From Hallerella sp964397425 (GTDB lineage: Bacteria; Fibrobacterota; Fibrobacteria; Fibrobacterales; Fibrobacteraceae): a DNA stretch of 64,000 nt. The stretch spans positions 62,001 through 126,000 of the forward strand of contig CAYNID010000005.1 of NCBI GenBank assembly GCA_964397425.1, given 5' to 3'. Of the stretch, positions 42,253 through 50,456 are shown one piece after another (the first letter of the stretch is position 1; each line of letters opens with the position of its first letter). The notes below the pieces were generated by a model. The model was not told the origin of the DNA. It did not search any database and saw only the letters and a program-made list of their open reading frames with translations. A program made the position numbers and the translations under genes.

Positions 42253-43062
42253 TCAGCGGAGTTCTGCGGCGAAAGCAGAAGAAGCCCCATTCTGTTCAAT
42301 GTGGACAACATAACGTCCGGGTGCCGCATTTTTCCCATTCCAAGAAAGCGAAAGGGAACCGGCTTTCGCATTTTCCTTCAACAACCGGGCAACGACTTCT
42401 CCATTGGGATCTACAACGCGCACCACCGTGGAACCTTCCGCGTAAAGGCGAATGCGGACAAATTCCTTTGAAAATCCTTTCAGTTTTCCGGCGGCGCGAA
42501 CGCGGGACTTCGCCTGCGGAAGATCTGAATCGGCAAAGTCTTTTTCCACCGAAACCGAGGATAGATTTTCTGACGAAACGTTCACCTCGTCTGGAATCAC
42601 CCGTCCATTTTGCATCACCGAGAGCAAGTTGTAGTCATTTCCCAGGGATTTGCGGGCAACTTCAGCGATTTCCTGCGAAGAATAAGAAGTTTGCTTTTCG
42701 CCATACCATTCTTCCACGTCGGCGGATTCAATTTCATTTACCGAAATATGAGCCCGGCGAAGCGTCACCGAAAACGCTTCCTTTTCGCGGAGAATAGAAA
42801 GTTCGACCGGCTTGCCAATCGTGCCGCGGAGCAGGTCTTTCGACTGATCCAACGAATTGCCGGCAAGGGAATTTCCATCCACAGACAAAATATGATCGTC
42901 TTTTTCAATGCCCGCCTCTGCGGCAGGAGAGCCCGGAATTACGTCGACAACATAAACGCCGCTCTGCTCCGCATAAATGGTAACGCCGATGCCGCCAAAA
43001 TTTTCCCCGGCAAGCGCAACGGATGCGGTCAACGCCAATGAAGCCAATATCCAATGTTTCAT
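42253..43062 (-). CDS. Exported PDZ-domain protein with FlgD/Ig-like C terminus
   Basis: 269 residues. The signal peptide ends SVALAG near residue 19. A PDZ domain spans about 20-105 (VVDVIPGSPAAEAGIEKDDHI, GNSLAGNSLDQSK), which binds protein C termini. A central region lacks known motifs. The last 70 residues (VRVVDPNGEVVARL, LSLSWNGKNAAPGRYVVHIE) look like the FlgD Ig-like/secretion-sorting folds of FCB bacteria. No protease domain is present, so it is not an HtrA. GGAGG lies six bases before the ATG, a strong ribosome site unlike its leaderless neighbours. Confidence 0.82.
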   Translation of the reverse strand: MKHWILASLALTASVALAGENFGGIGVTIYAEQSGVYVVDVIPGSPAAEAGIEKDDHILSVDGNSLAGNSLDQSKDLLRGTIGKPVELSILREKEAFSVTLRRAHISVNEIESADVEEWYGEKQTSYSSQEIAEVARKSLGNDYNLLSVMQNGRVIPDEVNVSSENLSSVSVEKDFADSDLPQAKSRVRAAGKLKGFSKEFVRIRLYAEGSTVVRVVDPNGEVVARLLKENAKAGSLSLSWNGKNAAPGRYVVHIEQNGASSAFAAELR

Positions 43063-43187
43063 TTCAAACCTCCAAAGGGATGGGATTCTCCCCTAATATA
43101 AGTAAAAAATCTCTTTTGGATAATTTATTCCTCAAGACTGGTTTCAAAAAAAGCTATTCCTTTTGCAGAATGGATATTCCATTTCAC

Positions 43188-43290
43188 AAAAACGGCTCGC
43201 TTTTGCGGTTGAATCCGTCCCAAATTCACCGCATTTACAGAAAAGGTTTTCTTTTGAAATCCCACCCCATTCCAAAATTTCAACGCCGTC
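43188..43290. repeat. Dispersed intergenic repeat, copy B
   Basis: The match to 36111-36200 is described at copy A. It lies just downstream of the stop of the acidic-tail gene, on the same side as copy A relative to a minus-strand gene. A 78-codon minus frame through it (with CKCGEFGTDSTAKA) has no ribosome site and overlaps the neighbour. Confidence 0.6.
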
Positions 43291-43300
43291 AGATAAAAAA

Positions 43301-44386
43301 CTATTCTTCGTATTCATATTCGTCTTCGTCCGAATCATCGTATTCTTCATATTCATTTTCTTCATTCGGCAAAATGACAAGTCCTAGTGTCACCGGCTCC
43401 CCTTTTTCGTTTAAAAAGCCTTCTAGGTAAAGCGTCGTCGAAAGCCGGATGAACCGCAGGTCCATCATCGTTCCGCCGTCGTGAATGCTCTTTACTCCAT
43501 AAGGGATGAACAAAAATTTTTTGCGTTTGTATTCAAAACGGTTCGATTCAAAATTCCAGACCCAGCTGGTTTTGCCGTCTTCGGAATCTTCGTAGTCGCA
43601 GGTTTCCGCATCGATGTCACAGGCGAAAGAGGCGTTTCCCTGATACCGCTTATTCCATTCCGTACTGAATGCGCACGCCTTGATACTGTGTCCGCCGTTC
43701 ATCTGATAGTTCAATTTGTCGTTGATTGTCACAATGTCCATTTTTTCATTTTGAACCTGATTCCAGACATCTCGCAGAATCAAATAGCTTTCAATGCCCT
43801 TGGGACAATTTCCCGTCCGATTCACCTCTTCGTGGGCCGCTAAAAGTTTTTGCTGCAAATCGATATCAATTGATACGGGAATTTCCACCTCCTTGATTTT
43901 TTCTATCACTTTCCGCGGAGGTATTTCCACGACTTTGTCGCCTTTTTTCACCAGATATCCCAATTCATCGCGGACCATGTTCAAGCACTGTTGCACATGG
44001 ATTCCCACCGTATTGGACGCCGCGCTGACAAAATCAACTCCGATTTCCAGATTCCATTCCCCAGCCTTTGACGTTTCTTTATCCAAACGGCAATAAGCCT
44101 CTTCGCGGATACCATCGATATAAATGATTTTCGCTTTCAAGCGCGTCAACATTTCGCCCTCCTTGTCCAAACGTTCTAAACTCCAGAAATCCGGATTTTG
44201 CCGGAGAAGTTCCGCAAAGGCCTTGTCTCCATCCAAAGCGGGCAGAAGCGAATCGTTTCGGGCATTCTTTTCTTGCAATAACGCCGAGTAAGCTGTAGAA
44301 ATGTCCGGGTTGAGAAACAGGGAGTGCGCACCGGCAAAAGCGAGCGCCGGAACAAGAATCAACAGGGCTAGGGAAATTTTCTGCAT
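43301..44386 (-). CDS. Secreted protein of unknown function with extremely acidic tail
   Basis: 361 residues. A signal peptide covers about 1-19 (LALLILVPALAFAGA). The body has no motif I recognise and several cysteines (CRLD, QQCLNM, GNCPKG, ACAF, SFACDIDAETCDYE). The middle holds the repetitive VEIPPRKVIEKIKEVEIPV stretch. The last 21 residues are almost all Glu, Asp and Tyr. Acidic tails can bind cations or basic surfaces. The start is the second in-frame ATG, since the longer version would lack a normal signal sequence. The gene stands alone and is divergent from hslO. Confidence 0.72.
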   Translation of the reverse strand: MQKISLALLILVPALAFAGAHSLFLNPDISTAYSALLQEKNARNDSLLPALDGDKAFAELLRQNPDFWSLERLDKEGEMLTRLKAKIIYIDGIREEAYCRLDKETSKAGEWNLEIGVDFVSAASNTVGIHVQQCLNMVRDELGYLVKKGDKVVEIPPRKVIEKIKEVEIPVSIDIDLQQKLLAAHEEVNRTGNCPKGIESYLILRDVWNQVQNEKMDIVTINDKLNYQMNGGHSIKACAFSTEWNKRYQGNASFACDIDAETCDYEDSEDGKTSWVWNFESNRFEYKRKKFLFIPYGVKSIHDGGTMMDLRFIRLSTTLYLEGFLNEKGEPVTLGLVILPNEENEYEEYDDSDEDEYEYEE

Positions 44387-44438
44387 AGACGCAAAGTAGA
44401 AATTCAAAGCTCCGGGAAAACGCCTTTTGTCAATTTCC

Positions 44439-44446
44439 TATATTTG
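44439..44446 (+). promoter_or_regulatory. TAnnTTTG element four bases before hslO
   Basis: TATATTTG, CAGC, then ATG. It has the same N4 spacing as csoR, pepT and the M16 gene. Confidence 0.5.
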
Positions 44447-44450
44447 CAGC

Positions 44451-45338
44451 ATGGAAAATATGCAACAAGACCATCTGATCCGCGCTACAGGAAAGCATGT
44501 CCCTTTTCGACTTGTCCTTGTCGATTTTACCCGCGGTGCCGAAGAAATCGGGCAAAAGCACGGAGCGTCTTCAGAAGCGCTGAAGCTCCTTGCCGAAACC
44601 TCCATCGCTTCACTCATCCTCTCTTCGGGATTGAAATTCGCCGGGACCGTATGTGTCAGAGTGACATTCGACGGAGACATCACCTTTGCCGAAGCGGACT
44701 CCACTCCCATGGGACTTGTCCGCGCCATGATTCCGCAAAGTGAAATTCAACAAAACAAAAAATACGAACCGGCGCTTTCCCCTCAGCGATTCGAAGTTGT
44801 CACGTTGAACGAAAAAGGAAAACGCGCAAGCGAAAGCATCATCGAAGCCGTTTCCGAAAGCATGGGCCGCAATCTTTCGGTATTCATGTACCAGTCCGCC
44901 CAGACGCGTTCTGCCGTGGGAATCGAAGCGCGCCTGAACGCAGCCGACCCGACAAAGCTCGACTACGCCATTGGATTTTACCTGGAACCCTTTGCAGACA
45001 TTTCCGACGAAGAACTTTCCGCGTTGGAAGGGCAAATTGCAAAGCTCCCCACACTCTCTGAATTTTTCGATGGCAACCGATACAACTTAAACGCCCTGAT
45101 GGGAGCCATCTCCGGAGACTATCCCGTGACCGTTGTACGCGAAATCGCGCCGCGGCCCTACTGTCCGTGCAGCAAGGTGCGCTCTCTTTCGACCTTGGCA
45201 AGCATTCCCAGCGAAGATTTGCAGGAGCTCGTCCAAGACGGCGAAAACATTGAACTCGTTTGCGATTTCTGCCGCAACAAATACATTGTCACTCCAGACG
45301 AAATTCAAGAAATTCTCAATGATCGTCTTCTTCAATAA
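44451..45338 (+). CDS. hslO: Redox-regulated chaperone Hsp33
   Basis: 295 residues. Hsp33 holds unfolding proteins under oxidative stress when its zinc is released. The N-terminal fold is intact: HLIRATGKH, LAETSIASLILSSGLKF, and the AISGDYPVTV region. The four zinc cysteines of the C-terminal switch are present as PYCPCSK and CDFCRN, spaced about 50 residues apart, which is wider than the usual spacing and separates the two pairs by a linker (LASIPSEDLQELVQDG). It is followed after nine bases by thrH, so oxidative-stress and amino-acid genes share a transcript. Confidence 0.93.
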   Translation: MENMQQDHLIRATGKHVPFRLVLVDFTRGAEEIGQKHGASSEALKLLAETSIASLILSSGLKFAGTVCVRVTFDGDITFAEADSTPMGLVRAMIPQSEIQQNKKYEPALSPQRFEVVTLNEKGKRASESIIEAVSESMGRNLSVFMYQSAQTRSAVGIEARLNAADPTKLDYAIGFYLEPFADISDEELSALEGQIAKLPTLSEFFDGNRYNLNALMGAISGDYPVTVVREIAPRPYCPCSKVRSLSTLASIPSEDLQELVQDGENIELVCDFCRNKYIVTPDEIQEILNDRLLQ

Positions 45339-45347
45339 GAAAAGCCT

Positions 45348-45965
45348 ATGTTCACCAAACAATGCGTTGTCACTTTAGACATGGAAGGGGTACTGACCCC
45401 AGAAATTTGGATAGCTGTCGCCGAAAAAACGGGGATTCCCGAACTTCGGCTGACCACCCGGGACATTCAGGATTACGATGAACTGATGCGCGGGCGTTTG
45501 AACATCCTCGACCGCGAACACCTGAAACTTTCCGATATCCAGGAAATCATCGGCAACCTGCCGCTGCTCGACGGGGCGATTGATTTTTTAAACACCTTGC
45601 GCAATGAAGCCCAAGTCATCATTCTTTCCGATACGTTCCAAGAATTCGCCTACCCGCTTATCCGCAAAATGGGATTCCCGACCATTTTTTGCCACAACCT
45701 GATTGTGGAAAACGATTCCATTACCGGTTACCGTTTGCGTTTGCAAGATCAGAAAAAGAAAACAGTCGAAGCCCTTCGCGCGCTGAATTTCAACGTATTT
45801 TCCGCCGGGGACTCGTTCAACGACACGGGAATGCTTCTCGCGGCAAACAAAGGCTCTTTCCTTTTTGCGCCTAAAAATGTCACCGAAAAATTCCCACAAC
45901 TTTCCGCCGCCACTTCGTACAAAGAACTCCTCGACAGTTTCCACCAGTTCCAGGACTCGATTTAA
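45348..45965 (+). CDS. thrH: ThrH-like phosphoserine phosphatase/homoserine phosphotransferase
   Basis: 205 residues, HAD fold. The nucleophile loop is LDMEGVLTPEIW (first Asp 11), motif II is in ILSDTFQEF, and GDSFNDTGML closes the metal site. The sequence follows Pseudomonas ThrH closely (EIWIAVAEKTGI, TTRDIQDYDELM). ThrH removes phosphate from phosphoserine and passes it to homoserine, linking serine and threonine synthesis. Its stop overlaps the next gene by one base (TAATG). Confidence 0.9.
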   Translation: MFTKQCVVTLDMEGVLTPEIWIAVAEKTGIPELRLTTRDIQDYDELMRGRLNILDREHLKLSDIQEIIGNLPLLDGAIDFLNTLRNEAQVIILSDTFQEFAYPLIRKMGFPTIFCHNLIVENDSITGYRLRLQDQKKKTVEALRALNFNVFSAGDSFNDTGMLLAANKGSFLFAPKNVTEKFPQLSAATSYKELLDSFHQFQDSI

Positions 45966-47167
45966 TGTCTCTTTTCCCGACGCTCATTCTTTCCAAAGGC
46001 CGGGACAAATCCGCAAAGCTCCGGCATCCGTGGATTTTCAGCGGGGCTATTTCCCAAATTTCAAAGAACGCTTCAAGTGGCGAAACGGTCGAAGTGCGTT
46101 CTGCAGATGGAGAATTTTTGGGGCTGGCCGCCTATTCGCCAGAATCCCAAATCCGCGCCCGATTCTGGACTTTTGAAAAAGGCGTTTCCATCGACAGGGA
46201 TTTTTTTTCGAAAGTCATCGACAACGCGATTGAAAATCGGCGGAGCAGAGGATTTGATGTAACCGATTCCCAATCGGCATTCCGCTTGATCAATGCTGAA
46301 AATGATGGAATTCCAGGGTGTATCGTCGACAAATACGGCGACACGCTGTCCGTAGAAATTCTTTCGGCTGGGGCTGAAAAATTCCGCACAACGTTGTACG
46401 ATATCCTGGCGGAAAAGATCCATCCCAAGGGCATTTTGGAACGTTCCGATTCCGATGTCCGAAAAAAAGAAGGCCTACCCCTGCGAAAAGAAGTCGTTTT
46501 CGGATCCGTTCCAACATCACCTGTTGAAATGCAAGAAAACGGCATCGCCTTTGAAATCGATGTTTGGAACGGCCACAAGACCGGTTATTATCTGGATCAA
46601 CGCGATGCCCGGTACGCCGTTGGAAAATTCGCCCGTGGAAAACGCGTGTTGAATTGCTTTTCCTATACCGGAGGTTTTGGACTGTTTGCCCTGCAAAATG
46701 GAGCGGCATCCGTCACAGAAGTCGACGTTTCCAAAGACGCCCTTTCCATCGCCGAACGCCTTGTCCAAAAAAACGATTTTGACCTCAACCGGGTAGAACT
46801 TTTAGAAGCCGATGTTTTCGCTTATTTGCGGAAATGCAGGGACAGTCGTCAAACTTTTGATTTAATCGTCTTGGATCCGCCCAAATTCATCGAAAGCAAA
46901 TCTCATTTGGAAAAGGGCGCGCGCGGATATAAAGACATCAATCTGCTCGCCTTAAAGCTCCTTGCGCCAAAAGGGATTTTGGCGACGTTCAGCTGTTCCG
47001 GTTTGATGGGAATGGATTTGTTCCAAAAAATTGTCGCCGATGCCGCAGTCGATGCCCGCAGAAACGTTCAAATCATTGGACGTTTTGGGCAACCCGCCGA
47101 TCATCCCGTCAAAACATCATTCCCCGAAGGGCAATACCTGAAAGGGCTGCTGTTAGAAGCGGAATAA
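45965..47167 (+). CDS. rlmI: RlmI-like 23S rRNA (m5C1962) methyltransferase
   Basis: 400 residues. The N-terminal PUA domain (about 1-80) starts RHPWIFSGAI; the middle EEHI-type segment ends with the conserved NGHKTGYYLDQRDAR; SAM-binding motif I is VLNCFSYTGGFGLFA; and the catalytic site is in DLIVLDPPKF with a cysteine at FSCSG. It methylates a cytosine of 23S rRNA. It closes the hslO-thrH operon and converges on the TPR gene with a 12-base gap. Confidence 0.88.
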   Translation: MSLFPTLILSKGRDKSAKLRHPWIFSGAISQISKNASSGETVEVRSADGEFLGLAAYSPESQIRARFWTFEKGVSIDRDFFSKVIDNAIENRRSRGFDVTDSQSAFRLINAENDGIPGCIVDKYGDTLSVEILSAGAEKFRTTLYDILAEKIHPKGILERSDSDVRKKEGLPLRKEVVFGSVPTSPVEMQENGIAFEIDVWNGHKTGYYLDQRDARYAVGKFARGKRVLNCFSYTGGFGLFALQNGAASVTEVDVSKDALSIAERLVQKNDFDLNRVELLEADVFAYLRKCRDSRQTFDLIVLDPPKFIESKSHLEKGARGYKDINLLALKLLAPKGILATFSCSGLMGMDLFQKIVADAAVDARRNVQIIGRFGQPADHPVKTSFPEGQYLKGLLLEAE

Positions 47168-47179
47168 AATCCAGGATTC

Positions 47180-48379
47180 CTACCGCGGCAATTTGTCCGC
47201 ATTTTTTTGCTGCCACACAGCGTCTTCCCAAGCGCGGCTCGCTTCGTTCGCCCATTCCGAATTGGGATAAAGCTCCACCGATTCGCGGAATTTGGCTACC
47301 GCCGAACGGTAATCGCGCCGATTGCGATAAACGTTTCCAATTTGCAAAAGGACAAACGCCTTGACATTTTCGTCCCGGGACTTTTTCAACAACGCCTGAT
47401 ATTGCGACAGGGCCGCCGAGAAATCTCCCGTGCGGAACGCTTCATTCGCCGATTCCAGCGTATTGGCAGCCGGCTTTGGCGCGGGCTTTGCAGCGGGTTT
47501 CACTTCGGGAGCGGCGGCGACTTCGCTCCGTTTTTCTTCCACAGCCTCCGGAGCCTTTGGGGTCTCTGGTTGGGTTGAAGTCACAGGCGTTTCCGTTACT
47601 GTTTTTTGCTCTTGCCCCGAAAGTTCCGCGATGCGCGATTTCGCCTGCGCCAAGGCGGTTTCATTTTTCGAAAGAGTCTCGTATTTTTCCAGCTCTTCTT
47701 TTTCCGCCGTTTTCTTTCCCTGCTTCCGGTAAATGAGAGAAAGGTAATAATGCGCATTGTATCCCAGTTCTGGATAATCGAACGAGCGTTTCAAATTGTA
47801 TTCCGCTTTGTCATATTCGCCCAGTTCGTAGCGTCCTGCGCCTGCATAATAATAAGCTCCCGGATTTCCCGGTTCTTTTAAAAGAACTTCCCGCGCCGCA
47901 GAACAAGCCGTTTTGTATTCTTTTGCATTAAAAGCCTGTTTCGCTTTGAGGAACGCCGCCGAAGAATAGGAATATTTGGAATCCGCCGCGCTCTTTGCCA
48001 CGTTTTCCACTTTCGGCGCAGCTTCCTTTTTCGGAGTTTCCGTTTTGCATTCGGCAACCGTCGAACGGGCCTTTCCCAGTTTTTCGCACGATTTCGCGAT
48101 GCCCTCGGAAGCCGCCTGCATCTGGGGCGAATGTTTCAACGCCAAACGGTAATTGGCTATCGCTCCCTTGTAATCGTTCATTTTAAAACGGGCCGTTCCC
48201 GCTGCGCAAAAAGCTTTGGCATTGTGCGGATCCGAAGCCAAAATGGAGCGGTATTCACCCAGAGCCTTTTCATACTGACCCAAAGATTCAAAACGGGCTC
48301 CCTGTTCAAAACGGGGATCTTCCGCTGCGAAAGCCAATGACGCACAACAACAAAACAGAACTCCACGGATACTTTTCAT
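47180..48379 (-). CDS. Periplasmic TPR protein (YbgF/BamD-like repeats)
   Basis: 399 residues. Signal peptide about 1-18 (SIRGVLFCCCASLAFA). TPR pairs at the N terminus (ARFESLGQYEKALGEYRSIL, ARFKMNDYKGAIANYRLAL), a second pair in the middle (AKQAFNAKEYKTACSAA, and AGAGRYELGEYDKAEYNL), and a final pair at the end (ANEAFRTGDFSAALSQYQ, NRRDYRSAVAKFRES). An Ala/Pro/Lys linker around 270-320 separates them. Likely a scaffold in the periplasm, partner unknown. The chosen ATG is the second in frame, with a TATTTTTC element five bases before it; the longer version overlaps the upstream gene. Confidence 0.8.
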   Translation of the reverse strand: MKSIRGVLFCCCASLAFAAEDPRFEQGARFESLGQYEKALGEYRSILASDPHNAKAFCAAGTARFKMNDYKGAIANYRLALKHSPQMQAASEGIAKSCEKLGKARSTVAECKTETPKKEAAPKVENVAKSAADSKYSYSSAAFLKAKQAFNAKEYKTACSAAREVLLKEPGNPGAYYYAGAGRYELGEYDKAEYNLKRSFDYPELGYNAHYYLSLIYRKQGKKTAEKEELEKYETLSKNETALAQAKSRIAELSGQEQKTVTETPVTSTQPETPKAPEAVEEKRSEVAAAPEVKPAAKPAPKPAANTLESANEAFRTGDFSAALSQYQALLKKSRDENVKAFVLLQIGNVYRNRRDYRSAVAKFRESVELYPNSEWANEASRAWEDAVWQQKNADKLPR

Positions 48380-48411
48380 AAAGTGAAAAATAGAAAAAGC
48401 GGATAAAGTGT

Positions 48412-48837
48412 TCAAAACGAAATGGCGAGAATCGCCGTCAATTCGTAGCGTTCTTCGCCCGTATTTTCAAAAGCGGTGAAAGCATCAGGGGCCCAGCCGT
48501 AAAGATCCATCATCAGCGAATTGGAAATGACGTTTTCCGCTTTTTCCAGTTCTTGCCAGGGAATTTTTCCGGGAGCTCGGTAATAGCGGAGCATCCCCAA
48601 GGCGCTTAAACATTCGGGATGATCGTCGACAAGCGCATAGGCGCACCGCATCAAATTTTCGCCTTGAACTTTGATGACTTTATAAAGCCGCCGCGGAAGT
48701 AAAAATTCCCGCAAATCTTGTACACTGGAAATGACTTGGGATTTTTCACCGAAGAATTGAAGCAATTCCTGAAAAACGACCGAATCTTCTTGAAGAAACG
48801 GGGAACGTTCGCGGATTATAGATTCAACATTCGGCAT
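48412..48837 (-). CDS. Small uncharacterised soluble protein
   Basis: 141 residues with no signal peptide or membrane helix. Leucine-rich helices (VVFQELLQFFGEKSQVISSVQ, LMRCAYALVDDHPECLSALG) suggest an all-alpha fold. A YRAPGKIPWQELEKAENVI segment and an ending FENTGEERYELTAILAISF are seen. I do not recognise it. Only 32 bases separate its stop from the TPR gene start, so they may be one unit. The start codon is unclear: a TTG one codon earlier is also in frame. Confidence 0.6.
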   Translation of the reverse strand: MPNVESIIRERSPFLQEDSVVFQELLQFFGEKSQVISSVQDLREFLLPRRLYKVIKVQGENLMRCAYALVDDHPECLSALGMLRYYRAPGKIPWQELEKAENVISNSLMMDLYGWAPDAFTAFENTGEERYELTAILAISF

Positions 48838-48950
48838 CAAAAGGAATATACATTAATCTTTTTCAGAAAACGGAAAGCGGACAGGACAAATAATTTCATT
48901 TAAACTTCCACAAGCCTTATCAAAGCGGCGGCAAAAAATCAGGAACAAAA

Positions 48951-48984
48951 AAGACCTGCGCAGCAGGGATACCGCGCAAGCCTT
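48951..48984 (-). terminator. Terminator of the dcw cluster after ftsZ
   Basis: On the minus strand AAGGCTTGCGC pairs with GCGCAGGTCTT (two G-T pairs) around a twelve-base loop, followed by TTTTG. It is 24 bases past the ftsZ stop. Confidence 0.8.
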
Positions 48985-49007
48985 TGTTGTTGTGGAAAAT
49001 ATTGATT

Positions 49008-50420
49008 TTAGAAGTCGTCTTCGGACAGCGTGTTGTGATTACAAAAGGCAGGGACCCAATTTGCAGAAGGCTCTTCTGCAAAAGCGCCATTGTCCGCAAC
49101 CGCAGCCTGGGATTTAGGCATCGCCATTGTCGGAGCCTCAGCAAAGGACAATTCTTCTTCGCGATTCGAAGCGTGTTGGCGCACGTCAAAATCCCTGTCG
49201 CCGAAAGAAGTCGCCGGAGCGACAGTCGGTGTTTCACGAACCGCTTCGATGACATGAGTGCGCATTGTCGGAGAAGGCATATTCGGGCGCACAACGGGTT
49301 TCTCCGCTTGAGAAAGCGCCACAAAATCTGTCGTCGCGCGGGGAATCGACTGTTCCACATGCGGTTTCGCCGGGGATGTTTCAACAGTCAGATTTTCCTC
49401 TTCTTCGTTCACTTTGTCAAATCCCGTCGCAATCACAGTAATGCTTACGCGGTCGCCCAAATCGGGAATTGTCACATCGCCAGCGATAATATTCGGCATG
49501 TTTTCTTCACCGATCTGTTCGTAAAGGTATTCCATGGCTTCATTGTATTCAAACATGGAGAAGTTTTCTCCGTGGGCCACATTGATCAGTACGCCCGAAG
49601 AACCGCCAATTTGAACATTGTCGAGCAGCGGGCAAGAAATCGCATCTGCAGCCGCTTTCAACGTTCTGCCTTCTCCAGAGGCGCATCCAGTTCCCATCAG
49701 CGCGGAACCGCCGTTCGCCATAATGGTTTTCGCATCGTTGAAGTCGGCGTTGATTGTTCCATGGATGAACATAATGTCGCAAATGCTGCGGACCGCATTT
49801 CCCAAAACTTCATCCACTTTGAGAAACGCATCTTTCATTTGCGTATTCTTTTCAATGACTTCCAAAATCCGCTGATTGTTGATGACGATAATTGAATCCA
49901 CCATCTTTCGCAAATCAGCAAGGCCCTTTTCCGCATTCCGACGGCGAATGGGACCTTCCCATTTGAAAGGCATCGTGACGACGGCAACAGTCAAAATGCC
50001 CAATTTGCGTGCGATTTCCGCAACGACAGGGGCTGCGCCCGTTCCCGTTCCACCGCCCATTCCCGCAGAAATGAACACCATGTCCGCGCCTTCAAGCTTC
50101 TTTTCGACAATTTCCTTGTCTTCCATCAACGCCTGACGGCCAACTTCCGGCTTGGCGCCAGCGCCAAGCGTTTTCGTCGTTTTTTGACCAATGGCAATTT
50201 TTTCATCAGCCAAGTTTTTGTCCAAGGCCAAAGCGTCTGTATTGATAGCGATAAATTCAACATTTTTGATATTCATGTTGACCATACGGTTCACCGCGTT
50301 TCCGCCGGCACCGCCGACACCGACGATTTTGATTTTCGCCGTGTGTTCGTTGTTATCGATTTCAATAATGTGCCTTTTCCCGGAATTTTCCGAGGCCATG
50401 TTGTTCTGTGATTCGCTCAT
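49008..50420 (-). CDS. ftsZ: Cell-division GTPase FtsZ with unusual acidic C-terminal end
   Basis: 470 residues. Tubulin signature GGGTGTG at 122-128, GVGGAGGNAVNRM at the nucleotide site, and the T7 loop NADFNDAKTIM are intact, so the protein should polymerise. The linker (about 350-455) is longer than in E. coli. The C-terminal peptide that normally binds FtsA is represented by WVPAF, but basic residues do not follow; the protein ends CNHNTLSEDDF, i.e. acidic. An N-terminal extension of 25 residues precedes the fold. Last gene of the dcw run, 36 bases after ftsA. Confidence 0.95.
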   Translation of the reverse strand: MSESQNNMASENSGKRHIIEIDNNEHTAKIKIVGVGGAGGNAVNRMVNMNIKNVEFIAINTDALALDKNLADEKIAIGQKTTKTLGAGAKPEVGRQALMEDKEIVEKKLEGADMVFISAGMGGGTGTGAAPVVAEIARKLGILTVAVVTMPFKWEGPIRRRNAEKGLADLRKMVDSIIVINNQRILEVIEKNTQMKDAFLKVDEVLGNAVRSICDIMFIHGTINADFNDAKTIMANGGSALMGTGCASGEGRTLKAAADAISCPLLDNVQIGGSSGVLINVAHGENFSMFEYNEAMEYLYEQIGEENMPNIIAGDVTIPDLGDRVSITVIATGFDKVNEEEENLTVETSPAKPHVEQSIPRATTDFVALSQAEKPVVRPNMPSPTMRTHVIEAVRETPTVAPATSFGDRDFDVRQHASNREEELSFAEAPTMAMPKSQAAVADNGAFAEEPSANWVPAFCNHNTLSEDDF

Positions 50421-50456
50421 TGTTTTTCTCCCTGTTTGTTGTTTTTATTCCACTTT

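Noticed and set aside
43144..43380. 78-codon minus-strand frame over repeat copy B
   Set aside because: It begins inside the neighbouring gene's acidic tail and lacks a ribosome site; kept only as a repeat with a relic peptide.
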